From Pseudomonas capeferrum (GTDB taxonomy: Bacteria; Pseudomonadota; Gammaproteobacteria; Pseudomonadales; Pseudomonadaceae), in contig NZ_JAAMQM010000015.1 of assembly GCF_013523055.1 (NCBI RefSeq), positions 118,465-182,464 of the forward strand: a stretch of 64,000 nucleotides of DNA, in the 5' to 3' direction. Under the pieces are notes generated by a model, which was given only the letters and a program-made list of their open reading frames with translations, did not search any database and had not been told where the DNA came from. The first letter of the stretch is position 1. Every line of letters begins with the position of its first letter. Below, piece after piece: positions 49,128 to 58,057 of the stretch. The position numbers and the translations under genes are program-made.

Positions 49128-50096
49128 TTGTCCAATTCACCACCCCGTCAATTCCGGGGCTCGGAAAGTCTCGCGGCAGAACAGCGCTCTCGCGACGCTG
49201 TGCGGCCATTCTTGGAGGCCTGCGGCTTCAACGTTGTCGAGGATCGCCGAATTCCAACTGGCTCAGCATCCCAGCGGATTGTCGCTTTCAACACCCACGA
49301 AGGACAGCATGTCAAAGCCCGGGTGCGCCTTTGCTGGCGCCGTGATGGTCGTAACCCGAACGAGCAAAAGTACTCAGCTGCTCAGTTGACCGCCCACCTA
49401 CGGCCTGGCGGCTGGGACGCCACCCTGGAGCACGTGGTGGGGAGAGACCTCGCCCAAGGCATGAGCCACGCCATGCTATTTCAGCGCGACGGCGAGGCGG
49501 TGGCCTATGCGGCTCTTATCCCGCTAGGTGCTTTGCATCCGATCTGGAATCGTCAGCGGGAAGTGAGCGATGAGCTCTTGCGTCTGGGGCTGAAGGGCCG
49601 CATCAAGAAGAACCATGCCCAGAACGGAACAAGTCCAACGCTGTGGTTACAGGATGATCGGTTGCCAGATACCCACCAGGTAGCTGATGTCTTGTGGCAA
49701 TGGCCAGGGGTTGTCGATCTCGCGAAGCTGATCCCTACAGACGCGTTTTCGCCGGGCCTTGACGATACATTCGACGATTGTCCTACGCCGGATTATTCGT
49801 CTTTAGGGCGGGACGAGGGGGAGAGGGTGAGCACTCTTCGGTCGCATGTGAAGCGAGATCCTCGGGTGCGCCTCGCGGTGCTAGAGCGAGCTCGGTACCG
49901 ATGTGAGAGATGCGACGAGAGTCGAACTTTCCGAGGCTTCCTGGACGTGCATCACGTGCTAGGTGCCGACGTGTCGGACCGCGTCTACAACTGCGTTGCA
50001 CTCTGCCCGAATTGCCACCGGGAAGCTCACTACGGTGAAAACCGAGATGCAATGAATACGCAGCTTCTGGAGTACGCTCTTCAGTTCCGATCATGA
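49128..50096 (+). CDS. HNH endonuclease
   Basis: A 322-residue protein. The C-terminal domain (about residues 250-310) has the HNH pattern: CERCDE, FLDVHHVLG, then VALCPNCHREAHYG, with the CxxC and CxxC pairs that hold zinc. The N-terminal 230 residues form a separate domain of unknown function (RRIPTGSASQRIVAFNTHEG). This layout is typical of single-gene restriction enzymes, so phage or DNA defence is likely. I chose TTG 49128 because GGGAG precedes it by about six bases; GTG 49107 is possible. Confidence 0.7.
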   Translation: MSNSPPRQFRGSESLAAEQRSRDAVRPFLEACGFNVVEDRRIPTGSASQRIVAFNTHEGQHVKARVRLCWRRDGRNPNEQKYSAAQLTAHLRPGGWDATLEHVVGRDLAQGMSHAMLFQRDGEAVAYAALIPLGALHPIWNRQREVSDELLRLGLKGRIKKNHAQNGTSPTLWLQDDRLPDTHQVADVLWQWPGVVDLAKLIPTDAFSPGLDDTFDDCPTPDYSSLGRDEGERVSTLRSHVKRDPRVRLAVLERARYRCERCDESRTFRGFLDVHHVLGADVSDRVYNCVALCPNCHREAHYGENRDAMNTQLLEYALQFRS

Positions 50097-50157
50097 CTTG
50101 CCACTGCCAATGGTCGTGACGCCATTCTAGGACCTCATACACAAAGCAGGTCCGATT

Positions 50158-50349
50158 ATGAACGCAGTACCAGAAGCAATTTATCGGCAGGTGGACGAAG
50201 ATCAGGTCACGTTCTGGGTCGCAGTCGACGGGCGAGTTTATCGAGCGTGGGGCACTTTCAGGGGACGGCACATCGATGCCCGGAGAGGATCTCGATCGGC
50301 CGCAGTAGGCGAGTGGCTTCGTAAGGCGATTTACGCAGCCAACGAGTGA
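50158..50349 (+). CDS. Small hypothetical protein
   Basis: A 63-residue protein starting MNAVPEAIYRQVDEDQVTFW. Beta-rich, basic tail. The ribosome-binding site AGGT is weak. Not recognised. Confidence 0.55.
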   Translation: MNAVPEAIYRQVDEDQVTFWVAVDGRVYRAWGTFRGRHIDARRGSRSAAVGEWLRKAIYAANE

Positions 50350-50432
50350 TGTCTCGGCTGAGGGGCGGGAGGGTTGATCCTCGGCCGCTCCTCAGCGGGT
50401 GCGCCTTTAGGGCAGGGCAATATGGAGGCTGA

Positions 50433-50510
50433 GTGTGTGCTGACCAGGCTAAGGAGATGGTAGTCGCCGGCAAGTCGTTGGCTGATCCCAATCACCCTGA
50501 TTGGTCGTGA
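50433..50510 (+). CDS. Possible very small protein
   Basis: A 25-residue frame starting GTG 50433 (MCADQAKEMVVAGKSLADPN...), with GGAGG four bases upstream. It lies in the 50350-50605 gap, which otherwise holds nothing clear. Low confidence. Confidence 0.25.
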   Translation: MCADQAKEMVVAGKSLADPNHPDWS

Positions 50511-50605
50511 GAAATCCTTCTCGGCCAGTTACACTTCCTGCAGGGCCAGCGAATGGCCAGGTCTGAGGAGAGGCGTGAGCTTCACGCCCACAACGTGAGG
50601 TAGGA

Positions 50606-50839
50606 ATGAGCGAGAACGAGAATTACAGTCAGCTAGACCAAGATCTGGAAGCTTTCGGCGAAAGATGGTCTATCGAGTACTCGATTATCTGCTGCCAGGG
50701 TTGCCACTCCAGCCAAGCTGTAGATCAGGCAGCCGAATCGTTCACTCATGAAGAAGGGTGCTCGAACGAAACCGAAAGCGCACAGCATCCGTGGCACGAA
50801 CTCAAAGCTTTGCTGCGTGACCTGCCTCGGCTTGGATAG
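50606..50839 (+). CDS. Small zinc-binding protein
   Basis: A 77-residue acidic protein. CCQGCH near residue 29 and HEEGC near residue 48 could form a Cys3His zinc site. TAGGA precedes the ATG. Not recognised. Confidence 0.55.
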   Translation: MSENENYSQLDQDLEAFGERWSIEYSIICCQGCHSSQAVDQAAESFTHEEGCSNETESAQHPWHELKALLRDLPRLG

Positions 50840-50925
50840 AAATGCGAGTGGTCAATTTCTTCTCCTACCCTGGCCTCAAGCCGGGGTGGTTGAATCTCGG
50901 TTAATTTGAGTGTGCAAGCGTTCTC

Positions 50926-51393
50926 ATGAAAGCATTTATCTTCGCAGCTGTGGCTGCATTCTCGATCCATGCATCCGCAGAATCGATAAACATACGCACT
51001 GAGCTCTATCGCAATGGTGAGCTTGTAGCTATGCCACACGCGATTACTGAAAACGGTATCCAGGCTCCCTATAAAGACGTTCAGTACATGAGATACAGAG
51101 AGCTAGTTGGTACGAATAAAGCGCGACTCGGCCGCCTGGAACTAGGCACAACCGCATATTTTACGCCAGTTGTTATGAGTGATGGAGACATCCGTCTGAC
51201 CATGGACGTCAACTACGTACGCTTGAAGGAAATGAAGAGCGACAAATTTGGTAATCTTACCGTCGATTACCCTCATACTGATGGCTATATGTACAAAGGG
51301 ACAGAAATTCTCCCAATAGGCGGTAAGCGCGAATATAGATCCAACGAAAATGGGGATGAGTACGCTTTTATCGTCACTGCTACAAGGCAGTAA
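50926..51393 (+). CDS. Secreted/periplasmic protein
   Basis: A 155-residue protein with a typical Sec signal peptide (MKAFIFAAVAAFSIHASA, cleavage before ESINIR). The mature part is beta-rich (RLGRLELGTTAYFTPVVMSD). It may be a periplasmic chaperone-like or secretin-related protein; I do not recognise it. More AT-rich than the neighbours. Confidence 0.65.
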   Translation: MKAFIFAAVAAFSIHASAESINIRTELYRNGELVAMPHAITENGIQAPYKDVQYMRYRELVGTNKARLGRLELGTTAYFTPVVMSDGDIRLTMDVNYVRLKEMKSDKFGNLTVDYPHTDGYMYKGTEILPIGGKREYRSNENGDEYAFIVTATRQ

Positions 51394-51459
51394 TTCCTCG
51401 CGCTACCGGTTCTTCCGCAGAATATCTTTCGCCGTTTCGTACCGATCTCAATGCGTGTA

Positions 51460-51605
51460 GGTTCACAAAATAGGTGATAGGCCAGACCCCGTGAAATTGG
51501 AATCTTCGCCATTTTTTTTGTGAAATGAAGGGGTGCTTTTCACAGAAAAGCCGAGAAATCCCTACTCACCAATCACAAAAGTTGATTGGCCTGGAAAGGG
51601 CCGTT
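51460..51605 (+). repeat. Conserved noncoding element, copy 2
   Basis: Starts GGTTCACAAAATAGGTGATA and shares block order with 14931-15055: GGCCAGA, an eight-T tract with GT, CTTTTCACAG, TACTCA, and GGCCTGG. In this copy TTCACAAAA (51462-51470) and TTTTGTGAA (about 51516-51524) form an inverted repeat, so a structured RNA or protein-binding site is possible. Confidence 0.6.
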
Positions 51606-52081
51606 TACGACCGACGCGTGACTTTTCGGTAAGGGATGAGGAGTAGTCGCAGCGATCCTTTAGCTCCTAGTCTGGCGACCTTGGGTTCAGAATCCGACTG
51701 GCAATGCCCGCCGTCACTACTTCAGAGGAACCAGCTTCCTCTGCTGCCAAAATTGCGGGGGGCTCATGCTGGTACCCAGGCCCGACAAATGCGCAGTTGC
51801 AGCCCTCAATTGCAAGGCTATCCAAAGCGGCACGCGTGTCAATCAAGATCTGATGCATGACGATGGCCGGCCTCACGGAGGTGAAACCGGAGATTCAGAT
51901 TGACTAAACCGACCCCGTAGACACCAACCTCCACGAAGGCCGCTATCGACCCAAAGCTGTCCTTCAAGAAAGGCAGCTAACGGCGAGAAGCGGTCATTTT
52001 ATATCTACAGGTTTCGGGGCGATTCACTCGTCTGATGCTCAGGAGCACCAGGATGGGCGTCAAGGAGGTGGTCATCTTGAG
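51606..52081. other. 476-bp gap before the nuclease-like cassette
   Basis: In frame 1 (about 51664-51903) there is a start-less reading with a Cys-rich segment (FLCCQNCGGLMLVPRP) that looks like a zinc ribbon, perhaps a truncated gene. No start codon or ribosome-binding site supports it. Nothing else is clear. Confidence 0.3.
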
Positions 52082-52531
52082 GTGGACTATGCTGACCAGT
52101 TGCTCTCAAATCTAATCGTGAGGTCCTCCATGGCAAACCCCAATCTGCTGGCTCTATTCAGAGATGAAGTCCTTCTGACCGGGCCTGAAAGCTCCCTTCC
52201 AAGCAACCTATCTCAGTTCTGGCTTGAGGAGCTCCAGAGTCATCTGGAGAGGTATTTCGACGGTTTGAACTCGGATTCAGATGCAGAAGAGAAGGATCTC
52301 GACATCTCTCTCCCACTCGCAGCGATCATCCACATCTTGTTCGCGAAGAATGGTGGGGAGGAGATATCCGAGAGCTCTGAAAAGCTGTACGAGTATTTCC
52401 AAGACTACCGGCTCGAACTGGCCCTTGAAGAGATCACGCGAAAGACTCATGTGGCTGCCGAGGCTGCAACCATTGAGACCATCTTCACCAACCGAGATGT
52501 CCTGGTGGAACAAGGCCCCCTTCTTCAATAG
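52082..52531 (+). CDS. First gene of nuclease-like cassette
   Basis: A 149-residue acidic, helical protein starting with GTG 52082, with AGGAGG 12-16 bases upstream. It has no recognised domain (PLAAIIHILFAKNGGEEISE, then a long helix). It is followed after 81 bases by the PD-(D/E)XK-like gene, so the two are probably co-transcribed. It could be a partner or immunity protein. Confidence 0.5.
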   Translation: MDYADQLLSNLIVRSSMANPNLLALFRDEVLLTGPESSLPSNLSQFWLEELQSHLERYFDGLNSDSDAEEKDLDISLPLAAIIHILFAKNGGEEISESSEKLYEYFQDYRLELALEEITRKTHVAAEAATIETIFTNRDVLVEQGPLLQ

Positions 52532-52612
52532 GTACCTCCACCGATGCCATCGCCGGCGGGCACGCTCCGAGGCATTGATGGAATGCATTTTGACGGCTGC
52601 CGAGATCAGCGA

Positions 52613-54010
52613 ATGAAAGAAATTGCTGCGCCGATGTTCGATCTAATCGCTTTGTCGCTTCCACGAGGGTTGGGGTTTGGGGACAGCCCGCCAGTAGGGG
52701 CATGGCTTAGTGAGGACGGAATTTCTTGTGCCGCTCTAACCCGAAATATCCATTCCGGCAGCTTCGGAATTGTCACCTTGCGGCGTCGTGTCGATAGCGT
52801 GTGGGTGCTCCTCAGCCATAGTGAGCGCACCACTGGCGAGTCTGAAGCCCGCGCCTCAATCAGCCATTTTCTCTATACCCAAGCCCATCCGCTTCCACTC
52901 CCTTCAGGTGAACGACGACGTGCTCCTCTAAGCAGAATGGGTAAGCGCACACCAAGCGTGGTGTTCAAATCACTATTTGATCCAAGCCGCCGTATTGGGG
53001 CGTGGGCGCTGAATCAACTGTATCTCGCACTGCCATCCCCAGACAGAAATTGGGTTCCCGATTGCCAGACTGAGAATTTTCACACCCGCCTCTGGGAAGC
53101 CCACCTATTAGCGATTTTTCGTGAACAGGGACTCTTGGTCACCCAGCCTAAAGAATCACCCGATTTTCACATCGAGAATAGGCTGGGAGATGAGGCCTGG
53201 ATTGAAGCAGTGACAGCCAACCCGGAAGAGCGGTATGAGCATTTTGGCGCCTCGCCGGTCCCCCCACCCGCTGACCGACATGAGCGTTTCTTAGGAGCGG
53301 CTGCAGAAAGGTTTGCGAGGACCATCCAAAACAAATTGGACAAGCGTTACGAATCCCTACCGCACGTGGAGGGTAAGCCGCTCATTCTGGCCTTAGCCGA
53401 TTTCCATGCGCCCAGTTCAATGCTGTGGAGCAGGGAGTCGCTCATCAGCTATCTCTATGGCTTTGCAGTTCACTCATCTGCGCATCGTGGTACGCACCTG
53501 ATAACTGTGGAGGAAGAGACATCTCTGCTATCAGGGCGCCCCAACGGCCTATTTACGCTAATGGAAAATGCCCATCTTTCAGCGGTCATTTTCACCAATG
53601 CCTGCACAGTGCCAAAGCTCAGCCGAGTGCCGATCTCAGGTGGAGCTCATCTAGACGGGTACCGATACTTGCGGTTTGGTGAGTTTTTCGACCGTTCTCC
53701 GGGAGCATCACGAGGTATCCCATTTCTGTTGGATGTAGCGTCCAGCGACTACGGTCAGCTCTGGCCGCAATATGGCTACGAGCCGTGGTCTGCTGAAGTG
53801 GAGGTATTCCATAACCCTATGGCACTATACCCGGTGCCTAATGAGTTGATACCAGAAGTCACCCACTGGAGAGAAGTAAACGGAAGAGTCGAGTGCGAAT
53901 CTTTCTTTGATGTATCCATACTCCGATCCAGAACACTCGTCCTCAGTGCAAACGCTAAGGTTCCGTCACTCGATGAGTTGCTGACAGCAGCCAGTCCTCC
54001 AGAGCTCTGA
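52613..54010 (+). CDS. PD-(D/E)XK-like nuclease candidate
   Basis: A protein of about 465 residues. Near residues 180-225 it reads HTRLWEAHLLAIFREQGLLV, then ESPDFHIE and AWIEAVTANP, which fits the E...PD(x)...(D/E)x(T/K) order of PD-(D/E)XK-like nucleases, with Thr instead of Lys at the last position. The rest (FHAPSSMLW, SRGIPFLLD) is unassigned. ATG 52613 follows GAG; ATG 52544 is possible. Second gene of a two-gene cassette lying between the noncoding element and the paralogous membrane gene. Confidence 0.5.
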   Translation: MKEIAAPMFDLIALSLPRGLGFGDSPPVGAWLSEDGISCAALTRNIHSGSFGIVTLRRRVDSVWVLLSHSERTTGESEARASISHFLYTQAHPLPLPSGERRRAPLSRMGKRTPSVVFKSLFDPSRRIGAWALNQLYLALPSPDRNWVPDCQTENFHTRLWEAHLLAIFREQGLLVTQPKESPDFHIENRLGDEAWIEAVTANPEERYEHFGASPVPPPADRHERFLGAAAERFARTIQNKLDKRYESLPHVEGKPLILALADFHAPSSMLWSRESLISYLYGFAVHSSAHRGTHLITVEEETSLLSGRPNGLFTLMENAHLSAVIFTNACTVPKLSRVPISGGAHLDGYRYLRFGEFFDRSPGASRGIPFLLDVASSDYGQLWPQYGYEPWSAEVEVFHNPMALYPVPNELIPEVTHWREVNGRVECESFFDVSILRSRTLVLSANAKVPSLDELLTAASPPEL

Positions 54011-54199
54011 CGGCGGCGGGGTGGCCGCATCGTTGCCACGCAGGTAGATGAGAATTTCTCAGCAAGCTACCCAGCCAGGGGAAGGACATGAGATCCCCTG
54101 CGCAATTCAGGACCGTTGAAGCGTCACCTCTCTTCGGGTAAAAGCATGACCGTCATACAACGCTACAACAGCGTCATACCCGAGAGCATAGGAAGAAAA

Positions 54200-54727
54200 A
54201 TGTCGATCCAAGGACTAAAACGATACTTTGGAAACAAGATTCACGCAGTGATAATGATGGCCCCGCTTAAGCGGGAAATGATACGCCTCGGCATATGCAC
54301 CCTTATGGCGATTATTCTGAATATCATCTTGTATACCGGCGTTGAAGTAGACGGCACCATCAAGCCGTGGGCAGAAACCCCGATAAAACTGTTTGCATCG
54401 TCGATGTTATTCGCCTTCATGATCAAGGCTTTTCTGCCAGTTCTCGGCTGGACGATACTGAAAGCAATGCTGTTGAGTGCGAACAATGCCTTCAGCGGCA
54501 TACTGAGTTTTTTGGGCAATCAGTTCACAGGCGTCATGTACTGTACCGGAATTATTATGGGTTCTATCACGATTAAATTGTATATGGTTTCCGGGGTTTT
54601 AGACTCTGAGTTTGCTTATCTGTCCGCAATCGTATTTGCTTCCGGGGTTTTATATTTCTATGTGCTGCAATGCGCCATTCAAAAAACAATAAGTCCGGCC
54701 CTGCGTACACCAGCAGTACCGCGTTAA
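54200..54727 (+). CDS. Membrane protein, paralog of 15154
   Basis: A 175-residue protein with four or five hydrophobic helices. Shared blocks with the protein at 15154 are KIHAVIMMAPLKREM, DGTIKPWAE, LLSANNAFSGIL, and PALRTPAVPR at the end. GGAAG precedes ATG 54200. Not recognised. Confidence 0.75.
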   Translation: MSIQGLKRYFGNKIHAVIMMAPLKREMIRLGICTLMAIILNIILYTGVEVDGTIKPWAETPIKLFASSMLFAFMIKAFLPVLGWTILKAMLLSANNAFSGILSFLGNQFTGVMYCTGIIMGSITIKLYMVSGVLDSEFAYLSAIVFASGVLYFYVLQCAIQKTISPALRTPAVPR

Positions 54728-54828
54728 ACCACTAGGCTGTGACTATTCATCTCTGGTGCTCAGTAGGCGCTCGCTCTGCTGAACCCTCACCCATACACAA
54801 CCATTAATGGACTGGCCCGCCTTCGACT

Positions 54829-55152
54829 TTATGAAGAAGGCGAGCGAGCACGTGACTGATTGCGCATGTATTCCGAGATGAGACTTTCGAAATTGATGTC
54901 CGCCTCCTCAACGAGAATATTGACGTGACAGTACAGCTCTTCAGGACCTCTGAGATAATTGAAAATCCTTGATCTAACGATGCCGCAAACCCCTTCTTTG
55001 ACCGCCGTAGAGGGGAGGTTGATAACATCGCCAACGCACGGGATAAGAGCTAGGCCATGGTCGCTGTTGAAGACAATGTCAGCTGGACAGGCATCAATGC
55101 TGGCATCGGATTGTCCTTGCGAAACCTGCTGATAATCAATGCTATACCTCAT
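54829..55152 (-). CDS. Hypothetical protein
   Basis: A 107-residue protein starting MRYSIDYQQVSQGQSDASID. GAGGTAGG precedes the ATG on the minus strand. A beta-rich N-terminal half and acidic C-terminal half. Not recognised. It lies where czcS would be expected after czcR but shows no kinase features. Confidence 0.55.
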   Translation of the reverse strand: MRYSIDYQQVSQGQSDASIDACPADIVFNSDHGLALIPCVGDVINLPSTAVKEGVCGIVRSRIFNYLRGPEELYCHVNILVEEADINFESLISEYMRNQSRARSPSS

Positions 55153-55269
55153 GTACAGCCTACCTCATTTGTTGAGTGAGGAATCAGCGCCGCGGATCGT
55201 AAACAGAAACCTCAAGTTCGCAAGCGACGGGAGCATGTAGCGGATTTTCGGTACTAGAGAGCTTGGCAA

Positions 55270-55944
55270 CTATCGTTTTTCAAGCACATACCCTACGCCC
55301 CGAAGCGTATGTATCAGTTTGGTCTCGAAAGGGTCATCTATCTTGGCTCTGAGTCTTCGAATCGACACCTCTACAACGTTTGTGTCGCAGTCAAAATTCA
55401 TATCCCAAACCTGCGAAATAATTTGGGTGCGGCTCAGCACCACACCGGTATTACGCATCAGGTAATGCAGTAACGCGAATTCTTTCGTGGTCAGGTCAAT
55501 GCGCTGACCGTCCCTGAATGCCCTGTGCCGGCTCTGATCAAGCTCCAGGTCAGCGACGCGAATGACCTCTACGGATGCAGGGTGATCTGACCTGCGCATC
55601 AAGGCGCGAACCCGGGCCAGCAGCTCAGGGAACTCAAATGGCTTGATCAGGTAGTCATCTGCTCCGTTCTCCAGCCCCCGGACCTTATCCGCCAGCCGGC
55701 TTCTCGCCGTCAGCATCATGATACGGGAAGGGCAGTTTTTACGACGCAACAACTCAAGGACCTGCCAACCGTCCATCTCTGGCAGATTTATATCCAGGAT
55801 AATCAGCTCATATTCGTGCTGCTTAGCCAAGAATAATCCATCTGACCCGGTGTGGACGCAATCTACGACATAGCCACATTCCGTCAGACCTTGACGCACA
55901 TACTCCGCAGTTTTTACTTCATCCTCAATTACCAGAATTCGCAT
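55270..55944 (-). CDS. czcR: CzcR-like heavy-metal response regulator
   Basis: A 224-residue OmpR/PhoB-family regulator. The receiver domain has the acidic pocket E7-D8, the phosphoacceptor Asp51 (LIILDINLP) and a conserved Lys in IKPFEF. The C-terminal winged helix ends SIRRLRAKIDDPFETKLIHT. It belongs with CzcR/IrlR/CopR regulators that activate czcCBA and often repress OprD porins. Start ATG 55944 (a longer in-frame start at 55965 is possible). The cognate kinase czcS is absent downstream in this window, which is unusual. Confidence 0.85.
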   Translation of the reverse strand: MRILVIEDEVKTAEYVRQGLTECGYVVDCVHTGSDGLFLAKQHEYELIILDINLPEMDGWQVLELLRRKNCPSRIMMLTARSRLADKVRGLENGADDYLIKPFEFPELLARVRALMRRSDHPASVEVIRVADLELDQSRHRAFRDGQRIDLTTKEFALLHYLMRNTGVVLSRTQIISQVWDMNFDCDTNVVEVSIRRLRAKIDDPFETKLIHTLRGVGYVLEKR

Positions 55945-56048
55945 GGGATTTTGTCTCGATATCACTGAGCAGTTAACCGCGCACGCGCGCCGGCATTATT
56001 GAAAGGGATGGTAAATCAAAATGAGCGTGCCGGGGCTCAAATGACGGA

Positions 56049-56062
56049 TTTGTAATTTCTAG
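56049..56062 (+). promoter_or_regulatory. Putative CzcR-binding site 1
   Basis: TTTGTAATTTCTAG in the region between czcR and the small ORF at 56151. It nearly matches ATTGTAATTTTCTAG at 58050 in front of czcC. A likely binding site for CzcR, by similarity within the window. Confidence 0.5.
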
Positions 56063-56150
56063 GTAATACAGTTGATAGTCTGGCGGTATATCTTGTCGCG
56101 GTTTGGGTTTGACAGTTGCGGGCCCTCTCTCCAGCAGGTGATTTGACCTT

Positions 56151-56300
56151 ATGAAGTATTGGGTTATTTTCTTTTTTGTGCTGGCTTCGTTCCGCTCAGA
56201 TGACGGCGAGGTCGCTCACATCGAGGAAGCTGGTCATTGGTGTAGTCATGAACTTCACCGGCATGCAATGCGTACAATCGAACGCTTGCTTGAATTTTAG
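56151..56300 (+). CDS. Small His-rich protein, possible secreted metal-binding factor
   Basis: A 49-residue protein. It starts with a signal-like hydrophobic segment (MKYWVIFFFVLASF), followed by a His-rich acidic part (HIEEAGHWCSHELHRHA), with five His and one Cys. This resembles CzcI-type accessory proteins by character only. It is divergent from czcR and lies in the metal-resistance block. The ribosome-binding site (GCAGGTG) is modest. Confidence 0.4.
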   Translation: MKYWVIFFFVLASFRSDDGEVAHIEEAGHWCSHELHRHAMRTIERLLEF

Positions 56301-56302
56301 GT

Positions 56303-56327
56303 AAAAAAAAGGCGCCCAATGGGCGCC
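56303..56327 (-). terminator. Rho-independent terminator for the porin gene
   Basis: Read on the minus strand, GGCGCCC-ATT-GGGCGCC is followed by eight T residues. It lies about 107 bp after the porin stop. Confidence 0.8.
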
Positions 56328-56433
56328 AAATATCCACCTTTTACCAAAGGAGCACTTAAGCCACTCAAGGTGAATTCGTAATGCTCGTTTTACTAATAGG
56401 ACCAGTTAATGAATAACTGGTCCAGTTAGCGAA

Positions 56434-57777
56434 TTACAGAATCGAAAGCGGGTACTCAATGATCACACGGGTTTCATCCAGATCCGATTCGAATGCAGTG
56501 GCACGTGTGGTTGCCTGGCGCAACCGGAAGGACAGATCTTTTGCTGGACCGGTTTGGACAACGTATTTGACTTCGACGTCACGCTCCCAACGCTTCTGAT
56601 TGTCGAGCGGGTTGCCGTTGTCATCAGTGCGCATGTAGAACTGGTTAGCGTTCGAGTAATCCGCACCCGAGCCTCTGGCGTAGCGCGTCATGAACGTCAG
56701 GCCTGGAATGCCGTAGCTGGTGAAGTTCAGGTCATAGCGCAGCATCCAGGAACGCTCTTTCGGCGAGTTGAAGTCGCTGTACTGGATGGAGTTGTCGACG
56801 AAAATCGAGTCCGACTGACGCAGGTAGTCGAAATCGTCGTCGCCGTTGTTGCGCTGATGCGACAGGGCCAGGGTGTGGGCACCGTAACGCACACCGACCT
56901 TGGCACTCCAGATGTTGTTGTCGAATTCACCCAGGCGCTTCTTACCTTCATCTACGGCTTTGTAGTAGTTGAAGCCACCGATCAGCGCCAGATCGTCGCT
57001 CAGCGGGTAAACCACGCTTGTGCCGGCGTAGTACTGATTCCAGACGTCTTTCAGCTGGCTGGCGTAGACGCTCACAGTCCAGTTGTCGTTGATCGAGTAG
57101 TCACCGCCACCGTAACCGATCCATGGCGAGTTGACCGGGCCGCCGTAGAACGTCACGAAGTTGTCGTTCAGGTTGCTTGAGACCGGCTGGCTCATCGCAT
57201 GCAGACGACCACCCTGGAGGGTAAGGCCCTGGATGCTGGTGTTCTCAACGGTCACACCGCGGAAACTCTCTGGCAGCAGGCGAGAGTCACCCGATGCGAC
57301 GACCGGGGTCGATGGGAAGACATCACCCACTTTCACGATGGTATCGAACAAGCGGACTTTGGCTGCGCCGCCGACCTTGGTGTATTCGTCGCGAGCTTCA
57401 CCCTTGTTATCAACGGGCAGCACGTCGAAGGAGCTACGGCCGCCGTTGCGCCCATCACCGGTGTCGAGCTTGAGGCCGATCATGGCAAAGGCATCAACGC
57501 CAAAGCCAACGGTACCTTGGGTAAACCCGGAGTTGAATTTGCTGATGATCGCGTGCGCCCAGGCTTCGGAGTAGCCGTTCGTATTGCCCTTGCCACTGTT
57601 GTAAGTGGGGGCGGTGCTGTCGCGGTTATCACGGTTGAAGTAGAAGTTACGGTTCAACACTGTAAGGCTGCTGCCTTCAATGAAGCCTTCTGGCTTGTCT
57701 TCAGCTTGTGCCGAAATAGCATAGCTTCCAGACAGCGCAGAAACTGCCGCCAAATACAGTGGTACTTTGATTTTCAT
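56434..57777 (-). CDS. OprD-family outer-membrane porin
   Basis: A 447-residue protein with a signal peptide (cleaved after about residue 25, ...SGSYAISAQA) and the size and beta-strand pattern of OprD-family specific channels. Conserved parts are FIEGSSLTVLNRNFYFNRDN and the C-terminal strand ending VIIEYPLSIL. AAAGGAG precedes the ATG. It is divergent from czcCBA and near czcR, matching a Pseudomonas arrangement in which porins are controlled along with metal efflux. Substrate unknown. Confidence 0.85.
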   Translation of the reverse strand: MKIKVPLYLAAVSALSGSYAISAQAEDKPEGFIEGSSLTVLNRNFYFNRDNRDSTAPTYNSGKGNTNGYSEAWAHAIISKFNSGFTQGTVGFGVDAFAMIGLKLDTGDGRNGGRSSFDVLPVDNKGEARDEYTKVGGAAKVRLFDTIVKVGDVFPSTPVVASGDSRLLPESFRGVTVENTSIQGLTLQGGRLHAMSQPVSSNLNDNFVTFYGGPVNSPWIGYGGGDYSINDNWTVSVYASQLKDVWNQYYAGTSVVYPLSDDLALIGGFNYYKAVDEGKKRLGEFDNNIWSAKVGVRYGAHTLALSHQRNNGDDDFDYLRQSDSIFVDNSIQYSDFNSPKERSWMLRYDLNFTSYGIPGLTFMTRYARGSGADYSNANQFYMRTDDNGNPLDNQKRWERDVEVKYVVQTGPAKDLSFRLRQATTRATAFESDLDETRVIIEYPLSIL

Positions 57778-57914
57778 CCGATGCTCCTTTGATTCACGGC
57801 AGTTTTTATTATGTTTACCGGCGCGGGTGTCGTTAGTTGTTCTGACCCGGCGGCGCGCCTAGCGTAGCGCGAGCTCATATTTGCAGGCCGAAGATAACGG
57901 GAAGGTGATAGGAC

Positions 57915-58057
57915 AATTACAATTTCGTCATCTACCTGTTATTCGGCACCTTCGCACCGCGTGTTTGCCATCTCTGTTGCTTGTATCGAAATCATCGTGT
58001 CGGGTTGGGTTTCCCAGTATTTACGGGCATTACAAAGCTTTCTTACGAAATTGTAAT
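57915..58057. promoter_or_regulatory. Inverted operator pair between oprD and czcC
   Basis: ATTACAATTTCGT (57916-57928) and ACGAAATTGTAAT (58045-58057) are perfect 13-bp inverse copies 129 bp apart in the divergent promoter region. The second continues TTTCTAG as does the site near czcR. This is consistent with CzcR controlling both divergent units. Confidence 0.65.

Noticed and set aside
51664..51903. Frame with a zinc-ribbon-like CCQNCGG segment
   Set aside because: No start codon and no ribosome-binding site; could be a truncated gene but cannot be supported.
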